Source of the DNA: Paenibacillus sp. MZ04-78.2
GTDB lineage: Bacteria > Bacillota > Bacilli > Paenibacillales > NBRC-103111
NCBI RefSeq assembly: GCF_024213375.1
Contig: NZ_JANAVJ010000010.1
Span: 62,001 to 126,000, forward strand
Direction of reading: 5' to 3'
DNA length: 64,000 bases
The position numbers and the translations under genes are program-made. Positions 59,600 to 64,000 of the stretch are shown in pieces (within the stretch, counting starts at the first letter, position 1; every line of letters starts with the position of its first letter). The notes below the pieces were generated by a model, which was not told the DNA's origin, made no database searches, and saw only the letters and a program-made list of their open reading frames with translations.

Positions 59600-60508
59600 T
59601 TGGAGCAGTTGAAGGATACGAACGATATACATGATAACAATGCGACGCTGCCGCGGGTTCTGCTCGTCGACGGGATGGCTTTGCTGTTCCGCGCTTTTTA
59701 TGCCACTTCCTACAGCGGATATATTATGAAGACGAGCGACGGGATGCCGACGAACGCCGTATTCGGATTCGTGAAATATTTTTGGGACGCGGTTCAGCGG
59801 TTTGGGCCGACGCACATCGTATGCTGCTGGGACATGGGGAGCAAAACGTTCCGCAGCGAGCAATTCACGGAATACAAGGCGAACCGGGTCGATTGCCCGG
59901 AAGAGCTTATTCCCCAGTTCGACCTTGTCAAAGAAGTAACGTCCAGCTTCGGTGTCGTGAACGTCGGCATCACCGGGTACGAGGCTGACGATTGCATCGG
60001 CACGCTGGCGAAGCACTATAGTCAGGACGCGGAAGTATACATACTGACGGGAGATCACGATATGCTGCAGCTCGTGGACGAGCGGGTGCGTGTCGTGATC
60101 ATGAAGAAGGGCCAAGGCAACTACGCCGTCTACAGCCCGGAATCGCTGCTTGAGGAAATGCAGCTGACACCGAAGCAAATTATTGATCTCAAAGGGCTCA
60201 TGGGCGATACGGCGGATAATTACCCGGGCGTGAAGGGCATCGGAGAAAAGACGGCGCTCAAGCTGCTGGTGGAGTACGAGTCCATCGAAGGAATCTTGGA
60301 AAATCTGGCGCTGCTGCCGAAGGGCGTCCGCTCCAAGATCGAGACGCAGCTCGACATGCTGCACCTCTCGCGAAGTCTCGCTACAATTTGCTGCGAAGCT
60401 CCCGTCGCTTGCGCGCTGGAAAGCTGCTTCTGGGAAATGGACAGGCAAACGGTCCTGAGCAAGTTTGAAGAGCTGGAATTCAGGGGATTAATGAAATTGA
60501 TCGGATAA
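59600..60508 (+). CDS. 5'-3' exonuclease domain protein (Pol I N-terminal domain-like)
   Basis: A 302-residue stand-alone 5' nuclease related to the N-terminal domain of DNA polymerase I. It shows 'VLLVDGMALLFRAFYA', 'CCWDMGSKTFRSEQFTEYKANR', 'GYEADDCIGTLAKHY' with the metal-binding acidic pair, 'YILTGDHDMLQLV', 'LKGLMGDTADNYPGVKGIGEKTA' (the helix-hairpin-helix DNA-binding part) and no polymerase domain. It probably acts in RNA-primer removal or repair. The start is TTG 59600, with GGGAG nine bases upstream; an ATG at 59593 is out of frame. Confidence 0.9.
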   Translation: MEQLKDTNDIHDNNATLPRVLLVDGMALLFRAFYATSYSGYIMKTSDGMPTNAVFGFVKYFWDAVQRFGPTHIVCCWDMGSKTFRSEQFTEYKANRVDCPEELIPQFDLVKEVTSSFGVVNVGITGYEADDCIGTLAKHYSQDAEVYILTGDHDMLQLVDERVRVVIMKKGQGNYAVYSPESLLEEMQLTPKQIIDLKGLMGDTADNYPGVKGIGEKTALKLLVEYESIEGILENLALLPKGVRSKIETQLDMLHLSRSLATICCEAPVACALESCFWEMDRQTVLSKFEELEFRGLMKLIG

Positions 60509-60528
60509 TGAAAAGGGGCGCCTGACTT

Positions 60529-61041
60529 ATGGAACAACAATATGTCAAACAATCGCGATGCTACAAGACTTCCCGGGTGTTCCCGACTGATGTCAACAAT
60601 CACGATACGTTGTTCGGCGGCAAGCTGATGGCTGATATTGACGATATCGCTTCGATTTCGGCTTCCAAGCATTGCCGCGAAAACGTCGTAACCGCATCTA
60701 CCGACTCCGTCGACTTTTTGTCGCCCGTGCGGCAAACGGAATCAGTCTGTCTCGAATCGTTCGTCACGTGGACCGGCAAAAGCTCGATGGAGGTGTTCGT
60801 CAAAGTGATCACCGAGGACCTGATTACCGGCGAGCGGAAAATCGCGGCAACGGCTTTCCTGACCTTCGTCGCGCTGGATGACGACCAGCGTCCCGTTCCA
60901 GTGCCGCAAGTCGTTCCGGAGACGGAGGAAGAGAAGCGGCTGCACGAAACGGCGAAGCACCGGGCGGAAATGCGCAGAATTCGCCGGGAGCAGAGCAAGG
61001 CATTTGCCGATTATTTGATTACGGATTTTCCATGGGAATAA
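60529..61041 (+). CDS. Acyl-CoA thioesterase, hotdog fold (YkhA-like)
   Basis: A 170-residue hotdog-fold thioesterase. 'TDVNNHDTLFGGKLMADIDDIASI' contains the family's N-H-x-x-x-FGG active-site segment, followed by 'TDSVDFLSPVR' and 'SMEVFVKVITED'. The C-terminal ~35 residues are charged and helical. It should hydrolyse acyl-CoAs. It lies 20 bases after the exonuclease and is probably co-transcribed. I see no reason to attach it to the peptide cluster, which ends at the terminator before the exonuclease promoter. Confidence 0.9.
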   Translation: MEQQYVKQSRCYKTSRVFPTDVNNHDTLFGGKLMADIDDIASISASKHCRENVVTASTDSVDFLSPVRQTESVCLESFVTWTGKSSMEVFVKVITEDLITGERKIAATAFLTFVALDDDQRPVPVPQVVPETEEEKRLHETAKHRAEMRRIRREQSKAFADYLITDFPWE

Positions 61042-61058
61042 CCGAAGATGACAATGAA

Positions 61059-61098
61059 ACAGACCTCCGAAGGCTGCCGATGCGGCCCGGAGGTCTGT
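61059..61098 (+). terminator. Intrinsic terminator after the thioesterase gene
   Basis: ACAGACCTCCG (61059-61069) pairs with CGGAGGTCTGT (61088-61098); a short T-containing tail follows. Confidence 0.75.
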
Positions 61099-61190
61099 TC
61101 TGATTTAGCTTGGAAGCGCAGGCCAGGCTTACCGGGATTCGGCGGGGAGGCCGTGTGCGTGGTGGGGAAAGGGAGCGGGGCAAAGTAAAA

Positions 61191-61218
61191 GACGGGCTTA
61201 CTGTGAAGTAATCCCGTC
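61191..61218 (-). terminator. Intrinsic terminator of the small minus-strand gene
   Basis: GACGGG and ACT on the left pair with AGT and CCCGTC on the right around a short loop. Read on the minus strand, the stem is followed by TTTTACTTT, placing it just after the stop of the gene at 61232-61525. Confidence 0.75.
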
Positions 61219-61231
61219 TCCCGTTATCCGT

Positions 61232-61525
61232 TCAAATATCCGAGAAGCTGATCGGCCCGACAACCTCGCTCAGAAACGCCCGCAGCTCGTTGGCCTCTTC
61301 TTCGCTAAGCTTGTACGCATGCTCCAGATATCCTTCTTCCTCCAGATCGTCCGGTCCGATGACCGCTGTCCGTCCCGTTTGCATGTCGGTTACTAATTTT
61401 TTTCCATAAAAACGATTCGTGCTCGTAATCGCCAGATCGAACCGCCGCAGCGTTTCGCCGACGACGCATACGAAGCGGGTTCTCGTTTCTTCCGTACCGT
61501 CGTACAAAAAATCAAACTCCGTCAT
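61232..61525 (-). CDS. Small conserved protein, possibly DUF3055 family
   Basis: A 97-residue soluble acidic protein starting 'MTEFDFLYDGTEETRTRFVC' and containing 'TSTNRFYGKKLVTDMQTGRT'. It has the look of a short Firmicutes-specific conserved protein; DUF3055 is my best guess from memory and not certain. The function is unknown. The ATG at 61525 has GGAGG on the minus strand seven bases upstream and the gene has its own terminator. The frame is open far upstream (to 63547), but that is antisense to ilvD. It is divergent from ilvD across about 210 bases. Confidence 0.8.
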   Translation of the reverse strand: MTEFDFLYDGTEETRTRFVCVVGETLRRFDLAITSTNRFYGKKLVTDMQTGRTAVIGPDDLEEEGYLEHAYKLSEEEANELRAFLSEVVGPISFSDI

Positions 61526-61644
61526 GACGCATCCTCCGATACTTAAATTCCTGAAGCTAACCGAATTATAACAGATTTGCCGACCGAGCCGCAAAAACGC
61601 CCCATCAGCCGGGGAAACGGGCATTTTTCCAGTCCGGTTCACAT

Positions 61645-61672
61645 TTTCAATTCGGGGGAAACGTGATACAAT
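61645..61672 (+). promoter_or_regulatory. Putative ilvD promoter
   Basis: TTTCAA (61645-61650), a 16-base spacer, then TACAAT (61667-61672) preceded by TG (extended -10, TGATACAAT). It lies 63 bases upstream of the ilvD ATG. No T-box leader was recognised in between. Confidence 0.5.
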
Positions 61673-61735
61673 CGAGTGAAGCGTTAAATCGTAAAATTCT
61701 ACTTTCATAGGGATAGAAACGGAGGCTTTAAGCGA

Positions 61736-63421
61736 ATGTCCAAGGGAAAAATGAGAAGCGACATGATCAAAAAGGGCTTTGACCGCGCTCCGCACCGCAG
61801 CTTGCTGCGTGCCGCCGGCGTCAAAGAGGAGGACTTCGACAAGCCGTTTATCGCGGTTTGCAACTCGTATATCGACATCGTTCCGGGTCACGTTCACCTG
61901 CAGGAGTTCGGGAAGATCGTGAAAGAAGCGATTCGCGAAGCGGGCGGCGTGCCGTTTGAATTTAATACGATCGGCGTAGACGACGGCATTGCCATGGGGC
62001 ACATCGGCATGCGCTATTCTTTGCCGAGCCGCGAGATCATAGCCGATTCTCTCGAAACGGTCGTGTCCGCGCACTGGTTCGACGGCATGGTCTGCATCCC
62101 GAACTGCGACAAAATTACGCCGGGCATGATGATGGGCGCGCTGCGCGTCAACATTCCGACGGTCTTCGTCAGCGGCGGTCCGATGAAAGCCGGGAAAACG
62201 AGCGACGGCCGTTCGATTTCGCTGTCCTCCGTGTTCGAAGGCGTGGGTGCTTACCAAGCCGGCAAAATCGACGACAAAGGTCTGCTTGAGCTTGAGCAAT
62301 ACGGCTGTCCGACTTGCGGCTCCTGCTCCGGCATGTTTACGGCCAACTCGATGAACTGTCTGGCGGAAGCTCTCGGTTTGGCGCTCCCGGGCAACGGCAC
62401 GATTTTGGCGGTATCCGAAGACCGCAAGGAATTCGTGAAGCGTTCCGCGAAGCAGCTCATGGAGCTGATTCAAAAGGATATCAAGCCGCGCGATATCGTG
62501 ACGATAGAAGCGATCGACAATGCGTTCGCGCTGGATATGGCGATGGGCGGCTCGACCAATACCGTCCTGCATACATTGGCTTTGGCGCACGAAGCGGGCT
62601 TCGAATACCCGATCGAGCGGATCAACGAAGTGGCGAAGCGCATCCCGCACTTGGCCAAAATTGCCCCGGCCTCCGATTACCATATCGAGGACGTGCATAA
62701 TGCCGGAGGCGCGAGCGCCGTTCTGAACGAATTGTTCAAAAAGCCGGGCGCGCTGCACGGCGATCGCATCACCGTAACCGGCAAAACGCTGCGCGAAAAC
62801 GTAGCCGGCTGCGACATTTTGAACACGGACGTCATCCATACGCTCGACAATCCGCACTCGGAGCAAGGCGGCTTGGCGGTGTTGTTCGGCAACCTGGCGC
62901 CGAACGGCTCGATCATCAAGGTCGGCGCGGTGGACAAGTCCGTAGGCGGTTTTCACAAGGGCCCGGCGATCTGCTTCGATTCGCAGGAAGCGGCGCTGGA
63001 AGGCATCGCCAACGGCAAAGTAAAAGAAGGCCACGTCGTCGTTATCCGTTACGAAGGCCCGAAAGGCGGTCCCGGCATGCCCGAAATGCTCGCCCCGACC
63101 TCGCAGATCGTCGGGATGGGACTGGGCGCGAAGGTCGGTCTCATTACGGACGGCCGTTTCTCCGGCGCATCGCGCGGCATCAGCATCGGCCACATCTCGC
63201 CGGAAGCGGCGGAAGGCGGTCCGATCGCATTCGTCGAGGATGGCGATATCATTGAGCTTGATCTCGTCAACCGCAAAATCGAGCTGCTGGTCAGCGATGA
63301 GGAATTCGAACGCCGCCGTGCGAACTGGAAAGGCTTCGAGCCGAAGGTGAAGACGGGGTATCTGGCCCGCTATTCCAAGCTCGTAACCTCCGCCAGCACC
63401 GGCGGAGTGATGAAAATCTAA
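61736..63421 (+). CDS. ilvD: Dihydroxy-acid dehydratase
   Basis: IlvD dehydrates 2,3-dihydroxy acids to 2-oxo acids in valine, leucine and isoleucine biosynthesis, using an Fe-S cluster. The 561-residue protein is full length and shows the cysteine-bearing motifs '[14 protein letters not shown]', '[14 protein letters not shown]' and '[19 protein letters not shown]', plus '[17 protein letters not shown]' and the C-terminal '[20 protein letters not shown]'. The ATG at 61736 has GGAGG ten bases upstream. It stands alone between its own promoter and terminator. Branched-chain supply could feed the Val/Ile positions of the peptide, but nothing ties it to the cluster. Confidence 0.97.
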   Translation: MSKGKMRSDMIKKGFDRAPHRSLLRAAGVKEEDFDKPFIAVCNSYIDIVPGHVHLQEFGKIVKEAIREAGGVPFEFNTIGVDDGIAMGHIGMRYSLPSREIIADSLETVVSAHWFDGMVCIPNCDKITPGMMMGALRVNIPTVFVSGGPMKAGKTSDGRSISLSSVFEGVGAYQAGKIDDKGLLELEQYGCPTCGSCSGMFTANSMNCLAEALGLALPGNGTILAVSEDRKEFVKRSAKQLMELIQKDIKPRDIVTIEAIDNAFALDMAMGGSTNTVLHTLALAHEAGFEYPIERINEVAKRIPHLAKIAPASDYHIEDVHNAGGASAVLNELFKKPGALHGDRITVTGKTLRENVAGCDILNTDVIHTLDNPHSEQGGLAVLFGNLAPNGSIIKVGAVDKSVGGFHKGPAICFDSQEAALEGIANGKVKEGHVVVIRYEGPKGGPGMPEMLAPTSQIVGMGLGAKVGLITDGRFSGASRGISIGHISPEAAEGGPIAFVEDGDIIELDLVNRKIELLVSDEEFERRRANWKGFEPKVKTGYLARYSKLVTSASTGGVMKI

Positions 63422-63432
63422 GAAGCAAACAG

Positions 63433-63470
63433 AGCGGCTCACCGGGAGCGATTCCGGCGGGCCGCTTTTT
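63433..63470 (+). terminator. Intrinsic terminator of ilvD
   Basis: AGCGGC (63433-63438) and ACCGG pair with CCGG and GCCGCT (63461-63466), followed by TTTT. Confidence 0.85.
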
Positions 63471-63519
63471 AGTAGGGATGTATTTGTGTTAAAATACGTC
63501 AGTGGACAAACAAATAACC

Positions 63520-64000
63520 TTATTTCAACAAGAAAATCCAATCCCACTCCGGCTCCCGATCTTGCACGACAGCCAGCAGCGTAAGCGCAACGCCCGCAGC
63601 CCCGTCCAGCAGTCCGGCGAAATGCTGCTTTTCGCCAGCCTCCAGCTCTTCAAAGCCGTAAGGCGCACTCGCGTCAAAGGAGTGAATAATACGATCGACA
63701 AGATGGTCGCGTAGAGGAAGCAGCTCCGCGCTTCCCGTGTCTGCGATCATCCGCTGCGTCATTTGCAGAAGACCGGCATAGCCGTGGCAAAATGTGGAAT
63801 AATGCAAATTCCACAGCTCTTCGGGACGCTGGGCTGTGCCAAGAAACGATTCAATCGCCGCTTGCTTCCACGCCGGTTCCCCGAGTGCTTGCCCCGCGAG
63901 CCATAGCGTACGCGCTACGCCCGGCCCGCCGTAGCACCAAGCTTCGCGAGGCGGCGAGCTGTCTGCCGCACCCGCTGCTTGCTCTTGCCACGAGACATGA
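63520..64000 (-). CDS. LanC-type lanthipeptide cyclase, C-terminal part (runs off the right edge)
   Basis: The minus-strand frame is open from the window edge to the TAA at 63520-63522, giving about 159 residues. It contains the LanC zinc-site motifs 'AWCYGGPGVARTLWLAG' (first Cys ligand) and 'STFCHGYAGLLQ' (Cys-His ligands), then 'FAGLLDGAAGVALTLL' and the terminal 'WDWIFLLK'. LanC enzymes add cysteine thiols to dehydroalanine or dehydrobutyrine to form (methyl)lanthionine rings. A stand-alone class I LanC is favoured by the short C-terminus, but the C-terminal domain of a LanM or LanL cannot be excluded because the start is off the window. No precursor peptide gene is visible here. Confidence 0.88.
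   Translation of the reverse strand, partial: HVSWQEQAAGAADSSPPREAWCYGGPGVARTLWLAGQALGEPAWKQAAIESFLGTAQRPEELWNLHYSTFCHGYAGLLQMTQRMIADTGSAELLPLRDHLVDRIIHSFDASAPYGFEELEAGEKQHFAGLLDGAAGVALTLLAVVQDREPEWDWIFLLK

Noticed and set aside
61232-63547. A 771-codon minus-strand open frame
   Set aside because: Only its last 97 codons (from ATG 61525, with GGAGG upstream) look like a gene. The rest lies antisense to ilvD and reads as an Arg/His/Asp-rich shadow translation.

Overview
The window comes from a moderately GC-rich, low-GC-lineage Gram-positive bacterium, most likely a member of the Paenibacillaceae (Paenibacillus-like). The reasons are the strong AGGAGG-type ribosome binding sites, frequent GTG/TTG starts, sigma-A type promoters, a Spx/ArsC-family protein, an ilvD gene, and very large lipopeptide-type NRPS genes. 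No tRNA, rRNA, CRISPR array or insertion-sequence transposase was seen. This identification is an inference; no database search was run.

Region 1 (1-10474) is a cobalamin (vitamin B12) uptake and late-assembly operon, all on the plus strand and tightly packed with ATGA/GTGA overlaps. It runs: the 3' end of a BtuF-like binding protein, a BtuC-like permease, a BtuD-like ATPase, cobT, cobU, cbiB, cobS, a 926-residue fusion of CobD (threonine-phosphate decarboxylase) with CbiP/CobQ (cobyric acid synthase), a PduO-type adenosyltransferase, and an RluD-like pseudouridine synthase. Together these import corrinoids and carry out nucleotide-loop assembly and adenosylation. Between cobU and cbiB lie two copies of a curious element. 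Its core is conserved and its flanking arms are unrelated between copies but self-complementary within each copy. The second copy sits between the cbiB ribosome binding site and its start codon.

Region 2 (10548-17490) is ordinary chromosomal material: a YdcF/ElyC-like membrane protein (minus strand), an ArsC/Spx-family protein, an M50-like membrane protease, a class I/II aminotransferase, two Gfo/Idh/MocA oxidoreductases and an AraC-family regulator.

Region 3 (17540-59492) is a nonribosomal peptide biosynthetic cluster. A cytochrome P450 is divergent from an AT-rich 600-bp regulatory region. The plus-strand operon has two half-size ABC exporters (probable heterodimer) and three NRPS genes of about 6069, 4922 and 1093 residues. 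I read nine modules: Cstarter-A1-T-E / C-A2-T-E / C-A3-T-E / C-A4-T / C || Clobe-A5-T / C-A6-T-E / C-A7-T / C-A8-T / C || Clobe-A9-T-TE. My reading of the adenylation pockets gives (acyl)-Ile/Val, Ser, aromatic, Thr, Ser, Dab/Orn, Phe-like, unassigned, Val. Epimerases follow positions 1, 2, 3 and 6, but the position-2 epimerase has an altered active-site motif. Both subunit junctions split a module between C and A, and each downstream protein begins with an isolated C-terminal lobe of a condensation domain. Several A domains are recent tandem-style duplicates; two of them differ at just the pocket residues expected to change specificity.

Region 4 (59493-64000) holds a 5'-3' exonuclease-domain protein, an acyl-CoA thioesterase, a small conserved protein on the minus strand, ilvD, and, running off the right edge on the minus strand, the C-terminal part of a LanC-type lanthipeptide cyclase. 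A second natural-product locus may therefore start just outside the window.
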